A stretch of 64,000 bases of DNA from Oreohelix idahoensis (taxonomy: Eukaryota > Mollusca > Gastropoda > Stylommatophora > Oreohelicidae), in contig JAMPIV010000591.1 in NCBI GenBank assembly GCA_024509875.1, positions 48,601-112,600 on the forward strand. The letters are read 5' to 3'. The translations under genes and the position numbers were made by a program. The notes beneath the pieces were generated by a model. It had not been told where the DNA came from, searched no databases, and saw only the letters and a program-made list of their open reading frames with translations. This document shows, piece by piece, positions 45,430-56,500 of the stretch (position 1 is the first letter of the stretch; each line of letters starts with the position of its first letter).

Positions 45430-46990
45430 TTATTCAGTCGCTGTTCGAGCTCTCTTTGCTTGCTTCTTGTAGTCAATCGATGAGGTGTCTCTTGTCACAG
45501 TCCAACAGTAATCAACAAGCATTGAAGGGCTCCAATTGCCTTGATACCTTGTCTCCATAGCAGCAATGTCCTGGTGAAATCGTTCACCATGCTCATCACT
45601 GACCGCTCCACAGTTTGACGTAAAGAAATCCAGATGAGAATCCAGAAAATGAATTTTCAAAGACATGTTGCAGCCAAGACTCTTATACTTCTGAAGGAGA
45701 TTTTCTACAATTTCATTGTAATTATCAGATCTGTTGTTTCCAAGAAAATTGTCCACCACTGACTTAAATGCTAGCCATGCTGCTTTTTCCTTGCCATGCA
45801 ACACGCAAAGAAACTCGTCATCATGAAGAAGTTTTCGAATTTGCGGACCAACAAATACTCCCTCTCTTATTTTTGCTTCACTCAGTCTTGGAAATTTTCT
45901 GATGAGGTATTTGAAAGCCTCATCTGTTTTCTCCATTGCCTTGACAAAGTTTTTCATGAGACCCAGCTTAATGTGCAAGGGTGGCAACAAAATCTTGCTG
46001 GTGTCGACAACCGCTGGGTTCTCAACGTTCTTACTGCAGGCTGCAATGACTGCCTGATTGGCCAATGTCTTCTGATGTAATGGTCACTTCGTGCACGGCT
46101 ATCCCACTCACAGAGAAAGCAACAGTACTTGATGTATCCACCCTGTAGTCCAAGCAAAAGAGCGACCACTTTTAAGTCACCGCAAAGTGACCAATGATGA
46201 TGATCGTAGTTTATACACTTCAAAAGCTGCTTAATGTTTTCATAAGTTTCTTTCATATGAACTGCGTGACCAACTGGAATTGACGGTAATACATTACCAT
46301 TATTCAACAAAACAGCTTTAAGACTTGTCTTGGATGAATCAATGAAAAGCCTCCACTCTTCCGGTATGTAATTGATGTTGAGGGCTGCCATTAAACCAGA
46401 AATGTTGTGGCACGCAGAAAGGTCACCCTCTTTGAAAAAGAATGTAATAAGCGGCTTCTGGCGGTTCCTATACACAGAAATTGTAACATCTTCTGCCAGG
46501 AGATTCCACTGTTGCAATCTGGAACCCAAAAGCTCCACCTTGTTCTTCGGTAAATTCAGATCTCTTACAAGATCATTCAGTTCTACTTGGGTTAGTGGAT
46601 GTAGTTTGCTCAAAATCTGTGTCACGTGAGGTTGATGGTTCAGGACCACCAATGTCCTCTTCATCAGTGGAAGCAGCTGAAAAGGATTCTGGCACTTTGG
46701 GAACTGATAGGTCATCACCATGTGGTACCGGAAGTATTGCAGAGGGGATGTTTGGATATTCCAGTCCATTTTTTCTTCTTTGATATGCCTTTCCAAATTG
46801 GAGGGACCATGCAAAAGTAACAGTTGTTGAGATAATCAGTGGGCTCTCTCCAAATCATTGGGACTGCAAAAGGCATAGCTTGCCTTTTGCCAGTCAACCA
46901 CAGTTTAAGATGTGCTGCACATGTATTGCAGCATATGTGTGGCACCCAGCTCTTATCTTGATCTCCTATTCTGCAGCCAAAATACAAACT
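45430..46990 (-). pseudogene. Transposase-like gene of T
   Basis: Three overlapping frames on the minus strand make up one protein of roughly 500 residues. The N terminus (46987-46715) has YFGCRIGDQDKSWVPHICC and a second pair of cysteines (CYFC), a likely zinc-binding domain. The middle (46814-45954) has LVRDLNLPKNKVELLGSRL, WRLFIDSSK, CGDLKVVALLLGLQGGY and YCCFLCEWDSRA. The end (46065-45430) has PPLHIKLGLMKNF and DEHGERFHQDIAAMETRYQG. I recognise the family as multi-copy in arthropods and usually unnamed. Second Asp followed by CxxC, then a late Glu, fits the layout of CMC-type DDE transposases. The shift near 46020-46035 is shared with the left arm, so it is a real lesion of the source molecule. 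Confidence 0.72.
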
Positions 46991-47337
46991 GTACGCCTTC
47001 TGGCATTTCTAACTACGATACTTTTGATAAGGACAAATGCACTAACTAATGGCAAAATTTTTATCAGAGATAAGGTATTTATACACAAAGGTGATGTAAT
47101 CATAGGTAGGATTGCATCATCAACTTCTAGTAACATTTTTATTGGTCATTAGAAAAAATTATGCAATCGCCCACAACAGTTGCGTCATATATATATATAT
47201 AAATTTACCGTAATTAAATAAACTAGTAGCATATATCTTGAAAACTAGAGCCAATCGACATTTTTTAATGTCATTTTTCGTTTTCAGCACACCAAAATTA
47301 GTTAAGATCAGCTATTTTCATTTCTGGTACATTTTGG

Positions 47338-47350
47338 TTGTTGACTAGTG
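47338..47350 (-). repeat. Terminal inverted repeat of T (gene-upstream side)
   Basis: TTGTTGACTAGTG on the plus strand, the complement of 45091-45103, followed by TTA, the second copy of the target duplication. Confidence 0.88.
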
Positions 47351-47353
47351 TTA

Positions 47354-48505
47354 TTTCCTTGATAATTTCCATAATTGTTATTATTGAAATTATATGGCCT
47401 ATTGGACTGTTTCCAGTTTTGTTGAGATGGTGAACCACCACGAAATGGTATCCCTTTAAAACCAGTGAAATTTCTATTCTCTCCCTTTCTGAGTTTTTAT
47501 CGTGACTGAAAGAACGACTTCGAAAGTGATTATTGTGTTGTATGGCCGAAGCAACGGGTAATTCTTCTCTAATATGTGAATGGCTATATAACATATTAGG
47601 ATGTGCAATACATAACTGGGTACAGATTTGATCCATATCCTTAAAAATTCATAGGTCTCCGTTCATGTAAGAATGAGAGGAATGTCGCATTAACTGATGA
47701 CAGTACCTTATCACGAAACATTAAATCACGAAGAGCGTCAAAGGAATGTTTCTATTTTTGACTACTCTATCCATCTATCGAGTGTGAGACGTATTTTGCA
47801 TACAAAGTCCGCGAAATCCTTTCCAGTTTCAGGCAGTAAGGATTTAAAGCGCAATCTGTATCCCTCCTCAGTCAATTGATATTTTTTTAGCAGTGCAGCT
47901 CTGACATTATCTTAGTCCTTTTGCAGAGCGTGATCCATTGTCTGTACAAGAGTCAAAGGTTCTCTTGTCAAAAATTCCATCATTTTAACATTCCATTGAG
48001 CTTTATCCAGTCCACGTGATTCACATACACTTTGATAGCGTGATAGATAGCATGCCACGTCATCACTATGTGGATTAACTTTAGGCAATTAACAATTATC
48101 ACTGCCATAATTTTTCTCTGAAGGTGCAGTATTATTGGAGTTAACGTTACTTGCATTTTGACCCCTTAAATTTAATTCTTCCAGATGAAGTAGCATCATC
48201 CTTTCCTCGTGAGCTAAAGTTAGAGCTTTCTTCTCCTCCATCTCTCTTTCAAATTGCATTCTTTTCTCAGCTTTTTGCTCCTCCATCTCTCTTCTTCTCT
48301 CTTCCACCTCTCTTTCTTTTAGTCGCCTTTCGGTTTGTTCCTGCTTTAATTTGGCTTCCTTCTCAGCTTGTTCCTGCTTTAATATATCTTCTTCCGCTTT
48401 CGCTTTGGCTAATTGTGCAAAAGCAAATTCTTTTAAAGCATCTGCTTTATAACCAAATTCTTTTCCAATTTTCATACAGGACTCTAGAGTGGCCATGTTT
48501 TCCAC
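47354..48505 (-). pseudogene. Element B gag
   Basis: Start ATG at 48505 (MENMATLESCMKIGKEFGYK). A strongly charged coiled coil follows (48480-48160), then an Asn-rich linker. After shifts and in-frame stops the capsid-like region is readable: LLKKYQLTEEGYRLRFKSLLP (about 47830-47895) and DFADFVCKIRLTLDRW, matching A gag throughout. The end LYSHSHIREELPVASA (about 47560-47605) leads into the basic tail, which stops at the T insertion. A dead gene with several stops. Confidence 0.78.
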
Positions 48506-49478
48506 TCATAATGGCTGACTTAGTCAAAATATATGTTATGGTGAATTAGATGCTATAATATAATTATTACTTATCAATTAATTATTAATGCAATTAATAG
48601 TCATGTAACAGGACATATAAATAAATGACGCACGATATAGCCCAATAGAACAACAGTAACAATGACAAGCTACAATGGAACGAATGACAACGTTCGCAGA
48701 AATCAAGTAAATAATAAAGCAGAAATAAATATGATAATTATTGCAAAGCATGCAATGACATCTGCGAATAAAAACAAGGCAACTAACGACACAAGGTATA
48801 AACATACAGTATGTATAGAAATAAGTAATAGTCAGGTTTAGAAGGACGGTCACAAACCAGGTCAGTTATAAAACCAAGGTACGGATAGATGAAATATAAC
48901 GATAAAGACAATAAAAACTCAACGACACAGCTAAACAATTAGTTGTCACAGACAACCAAACGCAGTGGACTCAAAAATCCTTCAACAATTATATGTTGGA
49001 ACTTCCACACGCGGGAGGTCTGCAAAAATAAGTTCCTAAAGAACACTCACGAAGGCCCACAAGTTAACTTCGGGATATATCCTATGTGAGTTGCCAACCC
49101 AACCTGCCCACGTTAAAACACTGAACATGTAACATATAACACGACTATAGACATATTAAAAATAGGCTCAGCTAAAACATGCAAGGGTGAACAGAACAAA
49201 TTGTTCACTTATCTTTTTGAAAGAAAAAATTTCCCAGTCCTCGCAGAGCTAGCGATTTTGAATATCGGGCGTCGCATAAGAGTCTTCCAATGCAGAGAAA
49301 ATCCACAGTTGATAGATAATAACCAAACTTGAATCAGGATCGCTTAAAGGTCAGACTTGAAAGCCGTTAGGTAGACTTCTCAAAGAGCAAACAGTGTCCT
49401 TAATCTCGATGATTTGCAAGGATTTGAATTGGTAAGAACACTTAAGTTGTTGAATGAGTTCTTGAAGCTGCTTCCCTT
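48506..49478 (-). other. Element B 5' leader
   Basis: About 970 bp between primer site and gag, no gene. It carries a block at 48689-48725 nearly the same as 37202-37237 of the A leader, at a similar distance before gag. Confidence 0.6.
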
Positions 49479-49493
49479 GAAACTGGCACACCA
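49479..49493 (-). promoter_or_regulatory. Primer-binding site of element B
   Basis: The minus strand reads TGGTGTGCCAGTTTC, two bases after the 5' LTR edge at 49496. It differs from the sites of A and C. Confidence 0.65.
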
Positions 49494-49495
49494 GA

Positions 49496-50604
49496 TGTTG
49501 TAATGACTGGACAGCTAACCTTGCGCCACCATAGATGATAGTTTTGGTAAAACCACACTTTGGCCAACAGATGAAGTAGTCTTTATTTTGAGGACCACCT
49601 CAGATGGTGGAGTAGTAAACTGTTTTGAACTCGTGTGTAGTTTGTTTGAAGTTTGTGTTCTTGATTATAACGCGAATGTTCATAGTATATGGCTACTGAC
49701 TAAGAATGCTGCCAGTTTGGTCGGGCTTACAGGTGGCCGACTATTTCGTAGTTCAAAATGTTACTGACTAAGAATGCTGTCAGTTTGGTCCGGCTTACAG
49801 GTGGCCGACTATTATGTTATAATAGATGGACGCTAAATTCATGTCTTGACTGATAATCAATCTCATACATTTATTTGACGAAACATGGACGACATCATTT
49901 TTGACGACATAATAGAACATGGCATGGTGATAAGAATTCTGCATAAAGGCACTGTTACAAAGTCAACTTGAATGACCTCAATGACCGTTGGACAATCCGC
50001 AAACGGTAAAGTATTGAGGTTGAAGATAATTCACTTCCTTCCACAATGGATTCTTGAAAAGAGTTACTTGTCTATTATTTCTTTTGGCCGGACATCTTAT
50101 CTTGACACTTTATACAAATGTTTATCCTTGATATACTTTGTAAGAATGGATTTTGAACTCACTAGCAGTAGGTCACAATGCCGTACTGAAGCCCTGTCAA
50201 AATCTTGTAAAAACTCTTGCGTCAAATATCACGTTAAGATATTGACGAAGATAAATCGAACTTGGCTGTGGCTAACGCTTCGCCTTGGAAGGTAGTTAAG
50301 ATATCAAATTACAATCAGATATTCCCGCATCATGGGACTCAAAAGACCAGCACAACGTCTGTCGTCAAAAAAACCCGGCATCTTGTCTCTCAGCTCGATG
50401 ACGTATATCTTACGTCATCATCGCTCTATGGAAACCAACGATTTTATCGCACCGAATTTGTGCACTTTGGTGCATAATAAATTTAAGTTATTATAAGAAA
50501 CACACAGATGCCTACCTAAGTACGTTTAACATAGTTAGATTACGGCATCTGGTAAATCTGTTAAGTCTCGCATCAAATTTGGTTGTGCGAAAAAGGACGT
50601 AACA
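49496..50604 (-). repeat. 5' LTR of element B
   Basis: 1109 bp, the partner of 30044-31128, with the same 51-bp internal duplication (49695-49745 and 49763-49813). The outer end GTAACA is followed by the CTCCA duplication at 50605-50609. Confidence 0.88.
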
Positions 50605-50609
50605 CTCCA

Positions 50610-52676
50610 AAAGCTGGAAGATGTAGAGAATACAGAAGACTATAGCAGCAAGTCAAAACTGTATATGAAATCAGACATGTGAAGAAATACTGGGGAAAAG
50701 GGAAAGACAACAAAAAGCATGGATAACAACAGAAACCATCAATAAGATAAAAGACAGAAAAACAAGAAAGCAGATTTAAAACACAAGCAAAAAAACCAGA
50801 AGTTCAAAGCGAAGGTTCAAGAAGTGTACACAGAAGCAAACAAGGAAGTAAAATGAAGTATCAAAAGAGACAAGAGGAAGTATATTGAGGAGTTGGCAAG
50901 AGAGGCAGAAGATGCTGCAGCCAAAGGAAATATGAGAGAACTGTATAACAGCACAAAGAAGCTAAACAGGGAAATACAAGTAAACAAGTTGCCTCATATA
51001 AGTCAAGAATGGGAAAAACTGCTCAGCAATATACAGGAGCAAATGAAGAGGTGGACAGAATATTTTGGTGACCTTCTCAATAGACCAGCTCCACAAAACC
51101 CCCCAGACATCCAGCCAGCAGAAGAAAAGCTACAAATTAATGGTGAAAGACCAACAAATGAAGAAATAAAGAAAGCCATAAAGCTTCTAAGAGATGGAAA
51201 AGTGGCTGGACCTGATGGCATTCCAGCAGAGGCCATCAAAGCAGATATCGACACGGCTACAGAGATGTTATTTAAGTTAATTGGTAAAGTCTGGGAAAAG
51301 GAAGAGATACCAGCAGAATGGAAGGAAGAATATCTGGTTAAGTTGCCTAAGAAGGGAAATTTACAAGACAAATTATAGAGGAATAATGTTACTTTCAGTG
51401 CCAGGAAAAGTATTAAACAGGATTATCCTCGAGAAATTTAAAGAGTACATAGACAAGAAACTGAGAGATTAACAAGCAGGTTTTTGACAAAACAGATCCT
51501 GTACAGACCAGATAGCCACTTTAAGAATAATAGTTGAACAAAGTCTGGAATGGAATTCACCACTATACGTCGGATTTGTGGACTACGAAAAGGCATTTGA
51601 CAGTGTAGACAGAGAATCACTTTGGAAATTGATGAGGCAATATGCAGTTCCCCTGAACAGCATTAATTTAATAAAGAAAACATATGAAGACATGACTTGC
51701 AAAGTTCTTCATGAAGGACAGCTTACAGAACCTTTTGTGAAAAGAACAGGAGTGCGACAGGGATGCCTCTTGTCTCCATTTCTTTTCTTACTAGCAATAG
51801 ATTGGGTTATGAGATCATCGACAACACACAACAGAAATGGAATCCAGTGGACTCTGACTAAGCAGTTGGATGATCTGGATTTTGCTGATGACTTGGCTCT
51901 TCTGTCCCATAACTGTAATCAGATGCAGGACAAACTGAAAACACTCGATGAGAGGTCACAGCAATTGGGTCTGAAAATACACAGGGAAAAGACAAAAATA
52001 ATGAGAATAAATGCAGGTAATGATAACAGGGTTGAACTTGAAGAAACACCAATACAAGATGTAGAATCGTACACATATCTTGGCAGTAATATAGACAAAG
52101 TTGGAGGGACAGACAGCGATATCAAAATAAGAATACAAAAGGCAAGAGGAGCTTTCATTGCATTGCGACATATATGGAGATCAAGAGAAATCGGATCCAA
52201 CACGAAAATAGGAATCTTCAACTCAAATGTGAAGTCAGTCCTATTGTATGGCTCTGAGACATGGAGAACAACAAAGACAACAACCAAAAAAGCTACAGAC
52301 TTTCATAAATGGGTGCTTGCGTAGAATAGAGGGATTAAAATGGTATGACAAGGTTACCAACGTGGAACTGATGACAAGAACAAGACAAGTGCCAGTATAA
52401 CAAGAGATTAGAAGAAGACGATGGCGACGGATAGGACACACACTGAGGAAACCTGTTGATATCATTACAAGACAGTCCCTGTTCTGGAAACCCCAGGGCA
52501 AGAGAGACAGAGGTAGACAAAGAAGCACACGGAGAAGAGAGCTGGAAACAGAGGTGAAAATGAGGAGAACGTGGAAAGAACTTGAAATGATGGCACGTGA
52601 CAGGAGGACTTGACATGTGTTTGTTGAAGGCCTTTGCTCCTTTGGGAGTGGAGGGTTATGATGATGATGATATATA
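50610..52676 (+). pseudogene. LINE D, reverse transcriptase and 3' end
   Basis: Continuation of the gene cut at 30043. Open parts are 50893-51378, 51281-51472 and 51578-52324. RT blocks are GKVAGPDGIPAEAIKADI, YRGIMLLSVPGKV, FVDYEKAFDSVDRESLW, RTGVRQGCLLSPFLFLLAID and FADDLALLSH with the catalytic Asp pair. The C-terminal part has YGSETWRTTKTT and GKRDRGR. Breaks include a shift near 51366 and stops TAA (about 51468) and TGA (about 51486) at places where related elements have Gln and Arg; both can arise by C-to-T change. A further stop TGA replaces Trp near 52610. The 3' end is an ATGATGATG tail at 52659-52670. RTE-like; no RNase H domain. Confidence 0.85.
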
Positions 52677-53462
52677 TATCCAGGAAAAAAACGGATAGAC
52701 TTAATAAGTTTAGCCAGCAGGTGGGCTTGAACATCAATTTAAAGAAGTCTGAGGTCATGACGCTCAATGTGAGCACCCCTGAGCCCATATCAGTAAGGAA
52801 TCAGCAACTGGTACAGACAGATACCTTCACATACCTAGGAAGCATAGTAACACCAGACGGCGGGGCAGGCAAAGACATCAACATCAGAATGAATAAGGCA
52901 AGAACAGCCTTCTTTAGCCTAACCAACATCTGGAAGTCCTCCCAATACAGCACAAGCACAAAATTAAGATTATATCAGAGCTGTGTGCTTTCTGTGCTTC
53001 TCTATGGTGCGGAATGCTGGAGAGTTACAGAGAAGGAAATGTCGAAATTGTCCTCTTTTCACACAACATGCCTAAAAAAAAATTCACCGAATCTTTTGGC
53101 CGAATACCATCACTAACCAAGATCTGCTTACTCGTAGCAAGCAAGAGGACATGCACACCATCATAGCTGGCAGACGCTGGAGCTGGCTTGTTCATGTCCT
53201 CAGAAGAGACCCCGATGCCATCACAAGAACAGCTATGCTTTGGACCCCTGAAGGAAAACGAAAGAGAGGCCGACCAAAAACAACCGCGCGGAGGACTGTG
53301 GAGGCTGAGATGCAAAGAATGAACCAGAGTTGGGGCACTGTACGAAGGATGGCCACCGACCGAGCAAAGTGGAATCAATTTGTTGTTGCCCTTACAAGAC
53401 GCCACTAGGGGCGTGATGGCCACTGACTGCTTTGAGGTCGGCGGCTAAGGATCAAAGAAAAG
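52677..53462 (+). pseudogene. LINE E, 5'-truncated RT C-terminus
   Basis: A second, different RTE-like element joined directly to the tail of D. The frame starts within RT after the catalytic motif: LNKFSQQVGLNINLKKSEVM, TFTYLGSIVTPDGGAGKDI, NKARTAFFSL and LLYGAECWRVTEKE. After a shift in the A run near 53077-53085 come WSWLVHVLRRDPDAITR, EGKRKRGRPKTTARRTVEAE and the end WNQFVVALTRRH with a stop at 53406-53408. The 3' end is followed by an AT microsatellite. Because 5' truncation placed it in D's microsatellite tail, D was there first. Confidence 0.8.
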
Positions 53463-53467
53463 AATAT

Positions 53468-53512
<45 letters not shown>

Positions 53513-53574
53513 TATATATATTTATATATATATATATTATATATATAATATATATATATAATATATATATATAT
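53463..53574. repeat. AT microsatellite
   Basis: About 110 bases of interrupted (AT)n directly follow LINE E. It is probably the expanded 3' tail of E; the AT stretch in front of E (52670-52680) may be the other side of its target site. Confidence 0.85.
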
Positions 53575-56500
53575 ACATAGAGTGGTAGCAATTTTCCCAC
53601 AAATTTTTCTTGTATTTTTTGCAGACCTGATCCCAAAGCGGACGACCAGCTATCTTTTTTCATTTTGCCATTTTTAAATGTGTACTAGCCCTGATGATAT
53701 ATTATAACTGTAAATTATAACTACTGGACTTACAAAATCCAGGATAATTATTTTTAATACAGCCCCAACATTTTGCGAATACCTGAAAACATTATTATTA
53801 TCCCCCGACCCTGACAGTGTAATTCAAGTGGAGTACATATTTTTATACACACTGCAGGACCGGCCCTACTGGCATAAAGTCGGCCGATATAAAAATCCAA
53901 TCTTACTTCATCATTATGTTAACTATTTGAAGCAACCCGGGATTTTTTCAGATACTAGCAGTATCCCCCCTCTCTTAAATGGTAAACATCAAGGATTCTC
54001 ACAATATTTACTATTTGTAGTTAAAACCAAATATCCAGATAGAATTTCCAGGCCGAGCGGGAAACAAAGCCTGAGGGAGAGAGCGTGTGATGATTTTTGT
54101 TGTTGCTGGAAATTATCTATTAATTATGGTTGTTTGATTTTTGTTTACTTTACTTGGTCTTAAATTGTACCAATATTTTTATTCTCTAACCTAGTTCTAA
54201 CCTTCAACCTTTGGGTTAATAATTCTTACGGGTTTTTTTTCTCCATATGGTGAAGGCGCACGATTCTTCTTTACTTCCTCTGAATGCAAATGATTTCTTG
54301 ATATCTTTTGGGTATTTGATGTTGTGACAAGTTTAGTGATCATAAACAACAAAGAAATTTAACTTTGTGTGTTGGTCAGACCCACACCCATCTATCCTTA
54401 AGTTCTTCACGCTTGTGTGTCTTGTTGTCACATAGTTGTGTGTGTGTGTAGAGTAACATGTGTTAATTTATGTAGCGAAATTTGGTTCCTCTTGCTTAGT
54501 TGTGAAAAAAAAAATGTGTAGCGCGACTCCCCCACACACACACCAGCGCAAGGTCAGCGCGGCGGTCTTTCTTTGAAGTTTGTAGTAGACGGGAAATGTG
54601 AATTACGGTTAAAAGAAATACAGTATTACCGAAGAATAATGAAATAGCTAATAAGAATGAATGGCGGACTTTCAAAGTTTGCATTTACTGGACATTAAAT
54701 TATTAACTACCGGAGAACGCCCGGTTGGAATAATATTAAATAAAAATAATTCAACAAAGGAGATAGACTAGGAATTATATCCAAAAGGATATTATTCAAA
54801 TATAATAGGTTTTAAAGATAATTAATATTTTTCACCTTTCATCACATAGGCTAAAAGTTAGCTGAAATAATCTTTAAAAATGTATTACACTAACAAGCCT
54901 CAACGGATTTGTATAAAACTTATATGTAATGAAATCCTCATATGGTGAAAAGGAAATGATACATAGAAAGGACGGAAAGAATATAAGTGTGTGGTGAACA
55001 GAAAGAAAAAAACAAGTACAGGAAAAAAACACAGATTGCTTCAAATTAGCCTCAAACCAGGAGATTGAAACGAAAATCTTTTGGGACTTTTAGAGGTTGC
55101 TTTCTCGTACGCGCGAGAGACTGAATATAAGGACAGATGGGACGCTTTGAAATCTACACACACACCAAATCCAGAAGCCAAAGTGAGAAACTGGAAGACA
55201 GTATCTGCCAGAAAAGTTATTTATTCACTCTGCAATGCATGGCAGATTAACTTCAACCAAAATAAGATCTCACCGTGAGCTTATAGATCCTAAGAGGGGT
55301 ATGTAAGTTTATTAAAGATATAATTTGTATGAATAATATCATTTTATTTTCAGATTTTATTTCGTGATTGATTGTATCAGAGATAATAACAAAAAGAGAA
55401 TGACGCTAACTAGAGATAACCTTCCCCGGTATTGTCAGGAAGCATAACCAATAATTCGTTAGCCCAATATATCATGGCTAATTCTTGCCCGGAAGCTTAC
55501 GACACACCAGCAAGAAATTAAGTGACTTGAAAATCCATAAGTGGAAGGCAAAGGTTTATATCGTACCCATGTATCATAACATGTGATTTATTCATGTTTT
55601 TTTGTTAATTCTGCACAGTATACATTATCTTATCATGCTATCTCTGTAACATACTACCATGATTCATTCATTTATATACAAACACTGAAGACATGGTCGC
55701 ATCATGAACAGTAGTTGGTGGTGAGATTGTTGGAACAACATGGCCACCTATTACTTCTTGTTCCAGGTTTTTATGATCAATGTTTATGATCATTCCTGAT
55801 CGAGAAACTAAAGACTTGAAGAAGTTGATCCAGCTCACTGAAGCCTAGAGGTCAACCAAACTTCAACACCTTAGTCCCCCGCAGTTATAGGGCGGGCTGA
55901 AGGAAAGTCTTCCGTACTCCAGTGTGTGTCGGAGGAACCTCGAGCAGACGTGGCTAAAGTTGAGTTTCTTTGTATCCATCCAACAAATCCTGTGAGCAGT
56001 TTCTAAAACGACTGTCTTAATGATGACAACTATATGGCAATGAGATAATGTGACAATCCTTTTGTTGTAAATTCCGTGGAAGATAAATCCAAGACATTAT
56101 TCTATTAGTTATTTTAATTTGTAACTGTAAAATAATCATACATTTTACCATCTTCCAACACCCAATAATTTATCATTACAAGAATATATAGATGTACATA
56201 AATAAATTGGATAATTGTACTCATTTGACTTGTTAAAATTTTTAACTGTTAAATTTTGAGTTACCTTTTCAAATTTTAATTATATTATCACATAGGGTTA
56301 CGATAGCGAAGTAGCATCTTATACTTCTGAAGCCTAAATCTATTGTCCAGGTCAGAGTATTCACAGCTGTAACTCACTTGTGATACCAGTGTACTTCTCG
56401 GGCACTGGAACTTCATACTTTCTGGAGAGAGATTCTACTTCTGCTCTACCACTACTATCATACTAGGAAAACCTTTCGCTACAATTTAAATAGGGAGGCA

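Larger units (their letters stand above)
24118..46371. repeat. Right arm of giant inverted repeat
   Basis: This is the mirror image of 1-24074 and the better preserved copy in its inner half: reading frames such as the B reverse transcriptase at 32641-33600 are open here and shattered on the left. The similarity stops at 46371 only because the left arm runs off the window start, so the true arm is at least 22 kb. Confidence 0.92.
45091..47350 (-). mobile_element. CACTA-like DNA transposon T
   Basis: 2260 bp with perfect 13-bp terminal inverted repeats, CACTAGTCAACAA at 45091-45103 and its complement at 47338-47350. The three-base duplication TTA lies on both sides (45088-45090 and 47351-47353). 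Further in, both ends share GTACCAGAAAT. CACTA ends with a three-base duplication are characteristic of the CMC/EnSpm superfamily. It is inserted in the gag tail of element B and carries one broken gene. Confidence 0.85.
30044..50604 (-). mobile_element. LTR retrotransposon B, itself carrying A and T
   Basis: B is bounded by LTRs 30044-31128 and 49496-50604, ends TGTTG...GTAACA, and is flanked by the perfect five-base duplication CTCCA (30039-30043 and 50605-50609). Removing A (35114-44432) and T (45091-47350) leaves about 9 kb with order gag, protease, integrase, RT, RNase H. It was inserted into LINE D. All genes are broken by stops and shifts, and the two LTRs differ by several small indels, so it is older than A. 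Confidence 0.88.
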
